Of a stretch of DNA of 41,489 nucleotides, positions 24,919-33,233 are shown piece by piece. Made by a program: the position numbers and the translations under genes. Every line of letters begins with the position of its first letter. Within the stretch, counting starts at the first letter, position 1. Under the pieces are notes generated by a model. The model was not told where the DNA came from, searched no databases, and was given only the letters and a program-made list of their open reading frames with translations. Source of the DNA: Chloroflexota bacterium (GTDB taxonomy: Bacteria; Chloroflexota; Anaerolineae; Promineifilales; Promineifilaceae); assembly GCA_009937635.1 (NCBI GenBank), contig JAACFF010000009.1, forward strand, positions 1 to 41,489. Direction: 5' to 3'.

Positions 24919-26514
24919 TCACTCTATTGATAGTGAGAAGGTAAAGGTCGTACCGGGAGCATTGGGTTCGACTTCGTTGTTGTTTTGAAACCAGATACGG
25001 CCATTGTGCGCCTCCACAATTGCTTTGGACAAAAATAGGCCTAAACCAGTTCCTTCCGTCTTTCGGCTCAGCGCATTATCAAGCCGGGCGAATTTCTGAA
25101 AGATACGGCTCTGTTCATGAACTGGAATGCCGATACCCTCGTCTTGCACAGATACAGTCACATAATTAGGGTGCAGTGCACCTTGGATCGCGATTTTGCC
25201 TCCATCTGGTGAATACTTAATAGCATTGCTGACCAGGTTGTTCAGCACTTGCGTCAAACGGCGTTCATCTCCAATGATAGTTGGGAATTCTGGGTCGAAG
25301 AAGAGCGTTATTTGATGTTTCTGCGATTGGCGACCCAGTTTACGCACAACATTGGCGGCCAAAGCGGGTAAGAAGACATCATCACTCATTTCTAACTTGA
25401 ACGTGCCAGCCTGCAGGCGGGATACCTCTAGCAAGCTGTCAATGAGATCGTTGAGATTATCCGCTTCTTCCTCGATGACTACGAGAGATTCATCCAGAAC
25501 CTGCTGCGACCAGTGTGCATCCTGGCGGCGCAAGGTTCCCGCGTACCCTTTGATGATGGATACGGGCGTCTTCAATTCGTGACTAACCACGGAAATGAAC
25601 GTTTTCTGCAATTCTTCCTCTTCGCGATAGCGCGTCAAGTCTCTTACGTTGGCAATGATGTTAATTAGATGCCCGTCGTCATCCAGGAGGGGAGCATAGG
25701 TAATGCCCAGACTGACCCGTTCACGCCCTTGAACACAGCCAGAGCTGTAACAAGTCGTATCCCCCTCTACATACAGATGGGAAGCACCGGGCAAAGGCCA
25801 GCCATCGCCAATGGCATCGTTCAGATCGGAACCGGTTTTAAGCGTAATCCAGCAAATGACTTCGTCATGGCAACGGCCGATGGCCTCTTCCGACGGCCAA
25901 CCAGTCATGATGCTCAAAGCCTGGTTAAATACCGTGATGTTCAGCGCTGGATCCAAGATCATGACTCCATCAGCACTATACTCGAGGATGGCATCCAAAC
26001 GCTGTTTCTCTTTGTTGATCTGCTGGTACAGCCAGGCATTTTTAACGGCTATGGCTGCTTGTTCGGCAAAGCTGCGCAGCAGGTTCGATGCGTCGGGCAC
26101 AAAGTAGTAGTTCCTGGCCTGGAAAATATAAATCAGCCCGATCACCGATCCGCCGACACGCATCGGCAAGCGAATAACCTGGCTGAGACCGAGATCGGCT
26201 TCTTGGGCTATCAGGCGCAAGCGGCGCATCAGTTCTTCACGCTGGCCCTCTTCAGCTTCAGGTAAATCGCGCAAAAGTGGACCGAAATGATCGACGAGAT
26301 GGCCGGGAATGCCATAAACGGCCGCCACTTTCAATTGCCTGCTATCGGGGTCGACGAGAGCGATCATACCTGCCTGACCTGAGACAAGTTCCACGGCCGA
26401 CTGGAGGATGAGGCGTAGCAGATCATGGAGATCCAGTTCGGCGGTTAGGGCACGGCTTATAGCCAGCAAGTACTCTCTCTGTAAGATGCGAACGTCTACC
26501 AGCGCTCGGGCCAT
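24919..26514 (-). CDS. Soluble GAF-PAS sensor histidine kinase
   Basis: The 531-residue protein contains a GAF domain (about 20-165), a PAS domain (about 170-295, entry motif ILEYSADGVMILD), a HisKA domain with His312 in VVSHELKTP, and an ATPase domain with N-box NNLVSNAIKYSP, G1 DEGIGIP, F-box FQKFARLD and G2 GTGLGLFLSK. No transmembrane segments are present, so it senses a cytoplasmic signal. The PAS region has several Cys (RCHDEVICW and TTCYSSGCV), which could bind a metal or respond to redox state. No response-regulator gene is nearby, so it is an orphan. The FHA-winged-helix regulator nearby lacks a receiver and is not an obvious partner. Confidence 0.92.
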   Translation of the reverse strand: MARALVDVRILQREYLLAISRALTAELDLHDLLRLILQSAVELVSGQAGMIALVDPDSRQLKVAAVYGIPGHLVDHFGPLLRDLPEAEEGQREELMRRLRLIAQEADLGLSQVIRLPMRVGGSVIGLIYIFQARNYYFVPDASNLLRSFAEQAAIAVKNAWLYQQINKEKQRLDAILEYSADGVMILDPALNITVFNQALSIMTGWPSEEAIGRCHDEVICWITLKTGSDLNDAIGDGWPLPGASHLYVEGDTTCYSSGCVQGRERVSLGITYAPLLDDDGHLINIIANVRDLTRYREEEELQKTFISVVSHELKTPVSIIKGYAGTLRRQDAHWSQQVLDESLVVIEEEADNLNDLIDSLLEVSRLQAGTFKLEMSDDVFLPALAANVVRKLGRQSQKHQITLFFDPEFPTIIGDERRLTQVLNNLVSNAIKYSPDGGKIAIQGALHPNYVTVSVQDEGIGIPVHEQSRIFQKFARLDNALSRKTEGTGLGLFLSKAIVEAHNGRIWFQNNNEVEPNAPGTTFTFSLSIE

Positions 26515-26594
26515 TTGCTTTTTCCTGACAGGTACAAGAAGGTACCTACTGCTTTGCTAATGAATAATTCTGATAATCGGTCTACCAAAGATTC

Positions 26595-26603
26595 AGTATA
26601 GCA
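26595..26603 (-). promoter_or_regulatory. Extended -10 promoter of the histidine kinase gene
   Basis: Minus-strand TGC-TATACT, an extended -10 like that of the Ser/Thr kinase gene, about 80 bases before ATG 26514. No strong -35 hexamer is present. Confidence 0.5.
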
Positions 26604-26698
26604 CGTTCGTCTATACGTCGCGTAAGAAATCCGATCGTTGGCAAAAGGAGAATGAGACATACCCTTTGCCTTGCCCAATAAACAGTGTATGCGGCAAA

Positions 26699-26732
26699 AT
26701 AAAACGGCCGTTTCAGGGAGAAAACGGCCGTT
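26699..26732 (-). terminator. Intrinsic terminator of the helical-repeat protein gene, built from two ACGGCCGT copies
   Basis: Two copies of the palindrome aacggccgtt (26703-26713 and 26722-26732) pair as an 11-bp stem around an 8-base loop. The following minus-strand bases are TTTATTTT. It sits 26 bases past the stop codon at 26759. Confidence 0.75.
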
Positions 26733-26758
26733 CCGCAAGTTACAATCAGATCAACCAG

Positions 26759-28117
26759 TTACAGCTTAACACTTTTAGGATCCACGCCCGCTGCCTTCAA
26801 CGCTTTATTAAAGGCTGACTTGGCCTTGGAATTGGCGATGCGCGCCTGCCGCTTTTCGTCCGGCGACATTTCGTCACTGATTTCAACTAGCTCAGGGGGT
26901 GAAATGCCCAACGCAGTCAAATCTACAGTTCCGCTTTCAGCGGTAGCTGGGGCCGCAGGCACTGGTTCCGCAGCGGCTTGGACAGGCGCTGCCGCGGGAG
27001 CCGCGGCGGCCTGTGTGGCCCCTTCAGCCATAACAGCATGACCACTATCATCAATTTTCACTGATTTGGGATCAATGCCTGCCGCTTTTAGTTGCTTGTT
27101 AAATGCTGACTTGGCCTTGGAATTACCTATACGCGCTTTGCGTATCTCATCAGCCAGCATATCGTCTGTGATCTCCACCAGTTGGGGAGCGGTGATGCCC
27201 AATGCGGCTAGGTCCACAGGTCCTGCCGCCGGAGCGACTGCGGCTGCGGTAGCCGTTTGCGATGGTGCAGCAACAGGAGCCACAGTTGCCTGTGGTAGGA
27301 CGACATTACCCTGGTCGTCGATTTCAACGGTCTTCGGATCGATACCTGCCGCCTTTAACTGCTTGTTAAATGCTGACTTCGCTTTAGAATTGGCGATTCG
27401 TGCTTTCCGTTTTTCATCGGCCGGCATGTCATCTGTGATCGCGACCAGTTTTGGCGCTTCGATGCCGACAGCAACCGGCGCTGCGGCAGGGGCGCCTGGT
27501 GCAGTGGCTATAGGTGCTGCAGCCGGTGCGGCCGTTACACCTGCCGCCTTGGCCTTCTTCATGGCTGCTGATTTGGCTTTGGAGTTGGCAATACGGGCCT
27601 TGCGTTTTTCTTCCGCCGACATACCATCAGTGATCTCAATCACCGGGTAATCTTTTCCCGGGACCAACTTGATCTTACCCGTAGCCACCGGTGCAGCAGC
27701 AGCTGCTACTGCAACGCCACCCGCGGGAACACCCCCGGCAGGTATACCGACTTTCGCACCATCCCAGTCGTGAAACTGGGCGATCTTGCTGGCGGTCCAC
27801 GGATCCTGATCAAGCCCCTTACTGGCCGTCGTCAAGCCTGCCCCTTCGCGCCAGCCAATTTTGGCGTTAGCCCCACGGGGCAAATCAGCCGCTTGACGGG
27901 CGGCGACCCGCCGCGCCTCTTTGATCTGTTCTTCAGCAGAGGCCTTGGAATTAATACGATAACCCATGGTCAAAGCTGGGTTATATGCCCGATCCTGGTT
28001 TTCGACATTCTCTCTGGTCTTGACGACTGCCTTATCGAAGCCCTTGAAGGCCCAGGCTAGTAATGCGCCAATAATGAAGGTCAAAAAGACTATCACAGCG
28101 GCGAATATAAATGTCAT
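26759..28117 (-). CDS. Membrane-anchored protein with four copies of a basic helical repeat
   Basis: The 452-residue protein has an N-terminal transmembrane helix (MTFIFAAVIVFLTFIIGALL, 1-24) and a charged juxtamembrane region (25-120). Four copies of a 35-43-residue unit follow, at about 159-193, 225-265, 312-354 and 410-452. The shared core is DEKRKARIANSKAKSAFNK followed by LKAAGIDP. The copies are joined by linkers of almost pure Ala, Pro and Val. The layout recalls the flexible Ala-Pro linkers and small helical domains of lipoyl-acyltransferases, but no family is recognised. The core is strongly basic and could bind nucleic acid, lipid head groups or a partner protein. Start 28117 is set by AGAGG just before it; the frame opens at 28150. 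It has its own terminator. Confidence 0.72.
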   Translation of the reverse strand: MTFIFAAVIVFLTFIIGALLAWAFKGFDKAVVKTRENVENQDRAYNPALTMGYRINSKASAEEQIKEARRVAARQAADLPRGANAKIGWREGAGLTTASKGLDQDPWTASKIAQFHDWDGAKVGIPAGGVPAGGVAVAAAAAPVATGKIKLVPGKDYPVIEITDGMSAEEKRKARIANSKAKSAAMKKAKAAGVTAAPAAAPIATAPGAPAAAPVAVGIEAPKLVAITDDMPADEKRKARIANSKAKSAFNKQLKAAGIDPKTVEIDDQGNVVLPQATVAPVAAPSQTATAAAVAPAAGPVDLAALGITAPQLVEITDDMLADEIRKARIGNSKAKSAFNKQLKAAGIDPKSVKIDDSGHAVMAEGATQAAAAPAAAPVQAAAEPVPAAPATAESGTVDLTALGISPPELVEISDEMSPDEKRQARIANSKAKSAFNKALKAAGVDPKSVKL

Positions 28118-28196
28118 ATCCTCTTTTCCTCGAAGGTGGATTATGGTCAATCAGCGTCGCCCATTATACATTTTGTGCCGGATTTCTCAAAAAGAG

Positions 28197-28227
28197 AAAG
28201 GGCCCAGTATCGACACCGGAGCCCTTT
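28197..28227. terminator. Hairpin terminator 3' of tRNA-Leu, possibly bidirectional
   Basis: Arms aaagggc and gcccttt enclose an inner pairing of ccagt with accgg (one bulged base). T-rich runs are present on both sides (minus strand CTCTTTTT; plus strand TTTTTA). It lies 10 bases after the 3' end of the tRNA. Confidence 0.65.
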
Positions 28228-28236
28228 TTAATCTAA

Positions 28237-28321
28237 TGCCGAAGGTGGGAGTCGAACCCACACGGGAGTAAATCCCACTACGCCCTGAACGTAGCGCGTC
28301 TGCCTATTTCGCCACTTCGGC
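28237..28321 (-). tRNA. tRNA-Leu (anticodon CAG)
   Basis: The 85-base gene read on the minus strand has a perfect 7-bp acceptor stem (GCCGAAG with CTTCGGC) with discriminator A, a D arm, an anticodon stem CTACG/CGTAG around the loop TTCAGGG (anticodon CAG, reading CUG), a long class II variable arm, and a T arm GTGGG-TTCGACT-CCCAC. The 3' CCA is not encoded. A clear promoter precedes it and a hairpin terminator follows. Confidence 0.95.
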
Positions 28322-28333
28322 CATGTGAGCGAG

Positions 28334-28361
28334 ATTTTACCAATTCAGTGGTAGAAGTCAA
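28334..28361 (-). promoter_or_regulatory. Promoter of tRNA-Leu
   Basis: Minus-strand TTGACT (28361-28356) and TAAAAT (28339-28334) are 16 bases apart. The transcript would start around 28327, six bases before the mature tRNA end. Confidence 0.75.
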
Positions 28362-28412
28362 CTTTGTGAGGGGCGGGTTGCAAGGAGCAAGGGGCAAGCT
28401 TGAAAAAGTTTC

Positions 28413-29294
28413 TCAGGCTAATTGGCTGGCTTCGGCGGCAAGATGGCCGGCGACTTGTAGAGATTCGAGATCCTGTCCCTTGGCGTTGACCCAACGCACT
28501 GCATAACCTTCCCGTAGTTTATCCAAAGCCTGCCAGAGATCTGCATTGGCAACTGGTTTGCCGTCGCGTTTGAGCCAATCGCGACGACGCCAGCCGTGAA
28601 TCCAACGGGTAGCACCCTGGAAAAGATAGTCAGAGGTGGTGAAGATTTGTACAGCGCTGCCACGAGGCAGTAAAAGGATGCCTTCGATGGCGGCCGTTAT
28701 CTCCATGCGATTATTGGTCGTGTTTAGTTCCCCGCCGGAATTCTGCTCAGTCTCCTCTCCTGATTCCAAAACAGCACCCCACCCACCAGGACCGGGATTG
28801 CCCTTGCAGGAGCTACGCAGGTAAAGGCGGGGCATGTCGGCAGAGATTTGTTCCGAGGGGGTGATCTCCAACCGTGATTGTCGAGCCAGGGCATCGACGC
28901 GTTCGTTCAGGGGATCGCCAGCATGCCCTTTTACCCAGTGCCAGTTTATTTCGTGCCGTTTGACCAAGGGCCACAGACGCTGCCATAGATCGACGTTGGA
29001 AACCGGCTTGCCACCTTTAGTTTTCCAGCCTCGCTCAGCCCAACCCTCGATCCATTGGCTGATGCCTTTGCGCAGGTATTCGGAATCGGTGTGGAACTCG
29101 ACGGAGGACGGCCGCTTTAGAGCTTCGAGAGCGGCAATGGCGGCCATCAGCTCCATGCGGTTGTTGGTGGCGCTGGGATCATTGCCGGACAACACTTTTT
29201 CGTGCTTTCCGAAACGTAAGATGGCTGCCCAGCCACCAATGCCTGGATTGGGATCGGCGCCGCCGTCACTGTAGATGATGACTTCGTTTGTCAT
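28413..29294 (-). CDS. Tandem RNase H protein: active N-terminal domain plus degenerate second domain
   Basis: The 293-residue protein holds two RNase HI-like domains. The first (1-140) keeps every catalytic residue at the E. coli numbers: Asp10, Glu48, Asp70, His124 and Asp134. The second (about 155-293) repeats the fold, including the GNPGPGGWG turn, [12 protein letters not shown] and the basic handle [20 protein letters not shown]. Its catalytic positions read Arg160, Glu198, Thr220, Lys272 and Ala282, so only the Glu survives. RNase HI removes RNA from RNA-DNA hybrids; the second copy could be a hybrid-binding module. Start 29294 is chosen because [10 protein letters not shown] begins the fold; no ribosome site is clear. 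Confidence 0.88.
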   Translation of the reverse strand: MTNEVIIYSDGGADPNPGIGGWAAILRFGKHEKVLSGNDPSATNNRMELMAAIAALEALKRPSSVEFHTDSEYLRKGISQWIEGWAERGWKTKGGKPVSNVDLWQRLWPLVKRHEINWHWVKGHAGDPLNERVDALARQSRLEITPSEQISADMPRLYLRSSCKGNPGPGGWGAVLESGEETEQNSGGELNTTNNRMEITAAIEGILLLPRGSAVQIFTTSDYLFQGATRWIHGWRRRDWLKRDGKPVANADLWQALDKLREGYAVRWVNAKGQDLESLQVAGHLAAEASQLA

Positions 29295-29322
29295 GGAAGG
29301 TTGTCTGTTACGGCATTTAGGG

Positions 29323-29387
29323 CCGTGCAAGGCGTCCCGCGGCTGTTCGACTTATTGGCGAGGCCGTTTGCGGGATGCCATGCACGG
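29323..29387. repeat. 18-bp imperfect inverted repeat between fprA-like and RNase H genes
   Basis: Arms ccgtgcaaggcgtcccgc (29323-29340) and gcgggatgccatgcacgg (29370-29387) pair at 16 of 18 positions around a 29-base loop. The right arm touches the stop codon of the oxidoreductase gene. No T tract follows, so it is not a typical terminator. It may stabilise the mRNA 3' end or be a small mobile-element-like repeat. Confidence 0.5.
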
Positions 29388-30809
29388 TTAGAGTACAGGT
29401 TCTGCAGCTTGTTTGCCTATGGCTGCGAGCATCTCTTCGACGCTCGTAAATTTGAGACGCGGGCGTCCTAGGGCATACCCTTTGGCCACTTCAATTTCGT
29501 CCAACTTCTCCCAGTCGGCAAAGGTGAAGTAGTCGGGCTGTCGGTTGTGCACAAGTTGCTCGGCGGCAGCGGCCTCAGGGAAGTCCGGGTCTAGGATGCG
29601 ACCACCAGTCAGGTCTTCCAGCATAGCCCTCACGGTCTCCAGAGCATCCGGTTTGTTGGTACCGATGACGCCGCTAGGGCCACGCTTAATCCAGCCAGCA
29701 GTATATTGGCCAAGCACAGGCTCCTTGGTATCCGGATCAATGACACGGCCGTCTGCATTGAGGATAACACCCCAACTGTCATTAAAGGGTACGCCCGGCA
29801 GCGCTACGCCACGATAGCCGACAGAGCGAAATACCAGGCCGACGTCGATATCTTCAAAGCGGTCGGTGGCCCGCGGTCGCATGGTGCCGGCGCCGGTGGC
29901 GTACAATTCATTGTGGACCAGACGCATCGATTTTAATTGGCCGTCTGCATCGCCGAACATCTCTGTGGGCGAGACCAGGAAACGCAAGATCAGTTCGCGC
30001 GATTTTCCAGTAGGCACATTGTCAGCATAGCTCTGAATAATCTGCACCTTTCGCGCTGTGCCACGATCGGCGCTTTCCGCTAACGATTCTTCGCTCAATG
30101 GATCCAGTTGCGCTTCTTCTGGTAATACAAATATATCGGCATCCTCCATTTCACCCAGTTCCTTGATCTCCGGCGTTGTGAACTTGGCTTGTGCTGGCCC
30201 GCGACGGCCCAGGATGTAAACCTTTTTAATGTTGCTATTGGCTAAGGCTTCCAGGGCATAATCGGCAATATCGGTCTGGGCGAGCTCGTCTCGCGTACGG
30301 CACAGAATGCGGGCCACGTCCATGGCTACATTACCGATGCCAATAACGGCAGCCGATTCCTGAGACAGGTCAAACTCATAATCGCGGAAATCAGGATGGC
30401 CATTGTACCAGGCCACAAATTCGGTGGCCGGGTGGTGCCCTTGCAGATCAGCCCCAGGGATATCAAGATAGCGGTCTGTTTGCGCGCCGGTGCAGTAGAT
30501 GATTTGATGATAGTGCGCTTGCAGATCTTTAAGTGAAAGATGGCGGCCCATCTCCACATTGCCAAAAAAGCGAAACCCGGGTTTCTTAGCCGTGCGGGCA
30601 AAGACCTTGGTCACAGACTTGATTTTCTGATGATCGGGTGCGACGCCTGCACGCACCAGGCCGTAGGGCGTGGGCAGGCGATCAAACATATCTATTTCAA
30701 CGACGAGATCCTTATGTTTGTAAAGGTGCTCGGCAGCATAAAAGCCGGTCGGCCCTGCACCAACAATGGCGACACGTAAGGGATTCTCATTGGTTCCTAC
30801 TTCAGACAT
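29388..30809 (-). CDS. fprA: FprA-type ferredoxin/adrenodoxin-NADP(+) reductase
   Basis: The 473-residue flavoprotein begins with the FAD motif RVAIVGAGPTGFYAAEHL, then DMFDRLPTPYGLVRAGVAPDH, the hallmark of the adrenodoxin-reductase/FprA group. VIGIGNVAMDVARIL is the NADPH-binding motif and GRRGPAQAKFTTPEI follows. The C-terminal half has VGYRGVALPGVPF and the TAGWIKRGPSGVIGTNK active-site region. It would pass electrons between NADPH and a ferredoxin. No ferredoxin gene is adjacent, so the partner is unknown. AAGGAG about 8 bases before ATG 30809 fixes the start; the open frame extends to 30827. Length matches the family (about 450-480). Confidence 0.92.
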   Translation of the reverse strand: MSEVGTNENPLRVAIVGAGPTGFYAAEHLYKHKDLVVEIDMFDRLPTPYGLVRAGVAPDHQKIKSVTKVFARTAKKPGFRFFGNVEMGRHLSLKDLQAHYHQIIYCTGAQTDRYLDIPGADLQGHHPATEFVAWYNGHPDFRDYEFDLSQESAAVIGIGNVAMDVARILCRTRDELAQTDIADYALEALANSNIKKVYILGRRGPAQAKFTTPEIKELGEMEDADIFVLPEEAQLDPLSEESLAESADRGTARKVQIIQSYADNVPTGKSRELILRFLVSPTEMFGDADGQLKSMRLVHNELYATGAGTMRPRATDRFEDIDVGLVFRSVGYRGVALPGVPFNDSWGVILNADGRVIDPDTKEPVLGQYTAGWIKRGPSGVIGTNKPDALETVRAMLEDLTGGRILDPDFPEAAAAEQLVHNRQPDYFTFADWEKLDEIEVAKGYALGRPRLKFTSVEEMLAAIGKQAAEPVL

Positions 30810-30963
30810 CGATAGAACTCCTTTCAAGACTCCTGCTATTCAGTGGGATTCCTCTTAGTAATCTGCCGCGATTAGCGGCGGTTCTGCTGGCTTGGTCATG
30901 AAACCGGTCAAAGCAAGGTACTGCTTCTTCTGGATCAATCGCGAGACTGGTCAAAGCAAGTTG

Positions 30964-31401
30964 CTAGTCTTCACCAGCCATGATTTGTGTTTCCAATGTG
31001 TCAATTTCTCCGCTATACTCATCTCGCTGGGCTTTCATGACATCTCCAATGGATATCATGCCAATCACCTTTCCACTATCGTCGACAATGGGCAAGTGCC
31101 TAAAACGGCGTTCGGTCATGACATGGGCCACAGACATGATGTCGTCTTTGGGCACGCCGACCACGACATCTTTGGTCATCACGTCACCCACAGCTTGAGA
31201 GAATACATCCTCATTCTTTGCGGCCCAACGCACGATATCCCGTTCAGAGAGGATGCCACAAAGATCGCCCGCATCGTCGACAACAATTATCGCGCCAATC
31301 CTATGTTCAGTCAGCCGGGATATGGCTTCTCTAACCAAATTACCACGCGAGATCGTAATGATTCGGGATGGTTTGGTTGCCAAAATGTTACCTATTTCCA
31401 T
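30964..31401 (-). CDS. CBS-domain pair protein
   Basis: The 145-residue protein is made of two CBS motifs (about 8-65 and 75-130) with IGAIIVVDDAGDLCGILSER and FRHLPIVDDSGKVIGMISIGD. Stand-alone CBS pairs (Bateman modules) usually sense adenosine nucleotides and regulate a partner enzyme or channel; the partner here is unknown. GGAGGATA precedes ATG 31401. It lies 18 bases after the LysM glycosidase-like gene on the same strand, so the two are probably co-transcribed. Confidence 0.9.
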   Translation of the reverse strand: MEIGNILATKPSRIITISRGNLVREAISRLTEHRIGAIIVVDDAGDLCGILSERDIVRWAAKNEDVFSQAVGDVMTKDVVVGVPKDDIMSVAHVMTERRFRHLPIVDDSGKVIGMISIGDVMKAQRDEYSGEIDTLETQIMAGED

Positions 31402-31419
31402 GAAAAATATCCTCCAAAA

Positions 31420-32955
31420 TTACTGCCGCAGGGCATCACAAGCCGGGCAGCCACCGCCAGGACGCACCATCGCATAACCCGCCTGTGGATCGCCATCAGG
31501 ATCATACCCAGTGAAGTCCACATTAAATATAATGACCAAGCGCGCCTTGCCACTTGACTGCGCCAAGCGAACTGCTTCGGCCAACCATTGCGCATGTTCT
31601 GCTACTGTATTATCAGCTGCCCAACCAAAATGGGACGAGATACCTGGGAAGCCCTCGGGAGATACATATCCTAGTTCTGTAAAACAGACCTTGGTCGCCC
31701 CACCGAATGAATTGTAATATAGGTCCAGGGTGGGCTTGAAATACCAACTGTAGTGGTCGCCACCAGGATGGCCGCTGGTGGCACTCGGCGAGGTAGCGCC
31801 GGCATTGTGGTGCGCACCAATACAATCCATATAACGAGCCGCGCCGGCTGCGGCCATGCCGGCCAGGTATCGATTGTCAGCCCAGGCGTTTACGCCGTTG
31901 TCAAAACCGGTTGGGGCCAATGCGCCGCCGATGACCAAGATGTTAGGATTCACCGACTTGATGGCATTGTAAGATGGAGCCAGCATATTGTTTACGTAGG
32001 AGGCGGGGTCGATCTCACCGGCCGGCCATTCAAAATCAATGTTCTCTTCGTTCCAAACCTCGATCGCATCGGGACCCAAGGCAGCAACACCTCGTAGAAA
32101 TTCCACGTAAGCGCCAAAATCGATGCCACCGGGCCCGGGATAAGTCGCCGCTCCAGGAATGGAGAGCAAAACCTTGAAACCACTATTGTGTGCATCGGCG
32201 ATACGACCAGCAACCGCCTCGGGTGAATCCCCAGGTGACCATTTATGCTGGAGTTTCACCCAGTTCATCCCCACATCTTTCATCAACTGCTTGTTGGCAA
32301 AGCTTTGCGTCTGGCCCCCTAGTTCAAAGCTGCCGCCATAGGAAGGCGCGGCAGCCGGTGGAGCTGGAGGGGCAGCAGGAGCTGGCGCCGCGGCAACGGG
32401 AGCTGCCGCAGCTTGAACTTGCTGTGTTGACGTGTCCGCCGCTGGGGCAGCTGGCGCGCCGGGAACTTTCAGCACCTGGCCTAAGCCAACGATGTAGGGT
32501 TCCTCTATGTCATTGAGGGCAGCCAAAACCAAATAGTTGGTGCCGAACTTGGCTGCGATCTTGGAGAGGCTATCGCCACTCTGTACCGTGTAGGTTCCTG
32601 GCGCTGACCCGGATTGCGGCTGGGTAGCCGGCGCCGCTACGGGGGCAGCCGGGGCCGGAGCAGCCGGAGCAGGTACGTCAGGGCTGGGAGCAACCGGGGC
32701 AGGCGCATCTGGCTCGGGGGCCGGGGCGGGGCTGTCGGTCGGAATTTGTAGAACCTGTCCTTCCTGAATGACATAGGGCTCCTCGATGTCGTTTGCAGCA
32801 GCCAGAGCAAGCCAGTCAACACCAAGCTTACGGGCGATGGAAATTAATCCTTCATTCGGCTGCACCACATAAGTGCCATCGGCAGCAACGGCCGACACAA
32901 AAAAGGTTAGCATCAGAATAACAAGTATAGGGATGATCCAACGGGGCTTTTTCAT
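31420..32955 (-). CDS. Secreted LysM protein with GH-A-type (glycosidase-like) domain
   Basis: The 511-residue protein has a signal peptide (MKKPRWIIPILVILMLTFFV, cleavage near AVAADG) and two LysM domains (about 28-72 and 121-164, sharing the NDIEEPYI..G..L..P ending), which bind peptidoglycan-type glycans. Long Ala-Pro linkers join them to a C-terminal TIM-barrel-like domain (about 205-511). That domain shows IEVWNEENID, the Asn-Glu acid/base pattern of clan GH-A, and VCFTELGYVSPEG, a candidate nucleophile Glu. It is likely a cell-wall-associated glycoside hydrolase. The family cannot be pinned down and activity is not proven. GGAGAGG precedes ATG 32955. Confidence 0.85.
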   Translation of the reverse strand: MKKPRWIIPILVILMLTFFVSAVAADGTYVVQPNEGLISIARKLGVDWLALAAANDIEEPYVIQEGQVLQIPTDSPAPAPEPDAPAPVAPSPDVPAPAAPAPAAPVAAPATQPQSGSAPGTYTVQSGDSLSKIAAKFGTNYLVLAALNDIEEPYIVGLGQVLKVPGAPAAPAADTSTQQVQAAAAPVAAAPAPAAPPAPPAAAPSYGGSFELGGQTQSFANKQLMKDVGMNWVKLQHKWSPGDSPEAVAGRIADAHNSGFKVLLSIPGAATYPGPGGIDFGAYVEFLRGVAALGPDAIEVWNEENIDFEWPAGEIDPASYVNNMLAPSYNAIKSVNPNILVIGGALAPTGFDNGVNAWADNRYLAGMAAAGAARYMDCIGAHHNAGATSPSATSGHPGGDHYSWYFKPTLDLYYNSFGGATKVCFTELGYVSPEGFPGISSHFGWAADNTVAEHAQWLAEAVRLAQSSGKARLVIIFNVDFTGYDPDGDPQAGYAMVRPGGGCPACDALRQ

Positions 32956-33031
32956 TTAATACCTCTCCATGGTAAATTGCTGTCTGGTGTCTAGCGTCAG
33001 CCGTCAGGCATCAGGCAAACAGTCCCTCATG

Positions 33032-33059
33032 ATTATAGGCATCTATTCCATTCGTTCAA
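33032..33059 (-). promoter_or_regulatory. Promoter of the LysM-CBS operon
   Basis: Minus-strand TTGAAC (33059-33054) and TATAAT (33037-33032) are 16 bases apart; the start would fall near 33025, about 70 bases before ATG 32955. The remaining sequence up to the divergent moxR-like gene at 33234 shows no clear element. Confidence 0.65.
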
Positions 33060-33233
33060 GCATAACGTCGCCCAATTCAGAATAGCGAATGGATAGCGTA
33101 GGCCTGGATGCACAGGCCAAAGAGACAGTGGTAAAAATGTCACTTTTCTGTTACCTTAAGTTCCCCTTACTAACGGCAATTGGGACAGGGAATACGGCTC
33201 TGGCCCCACTAGAAATGACGCTTTGGAAACAGG

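Noticed and set aside
26496-26738. 80-codon minus-strand frame overlapping the histidine kinase start and a terminator
   Set aside because: Runs through the terminator hairpin and the kinase promoter; no ribosome site.
27066-27650. Long Ala-rich open frame antisense to the helical-repeat protein
   Set aside because: Mirror of GC-rich Ala/Pro codons on the other strand; no start signal.
30890-30965. Two copies of ggtcaaagcaag near the FprA-like gene as a repeat array
   Set aside because: Only two imperfect copies about 50 bases apart; no array or flanking cas genes.
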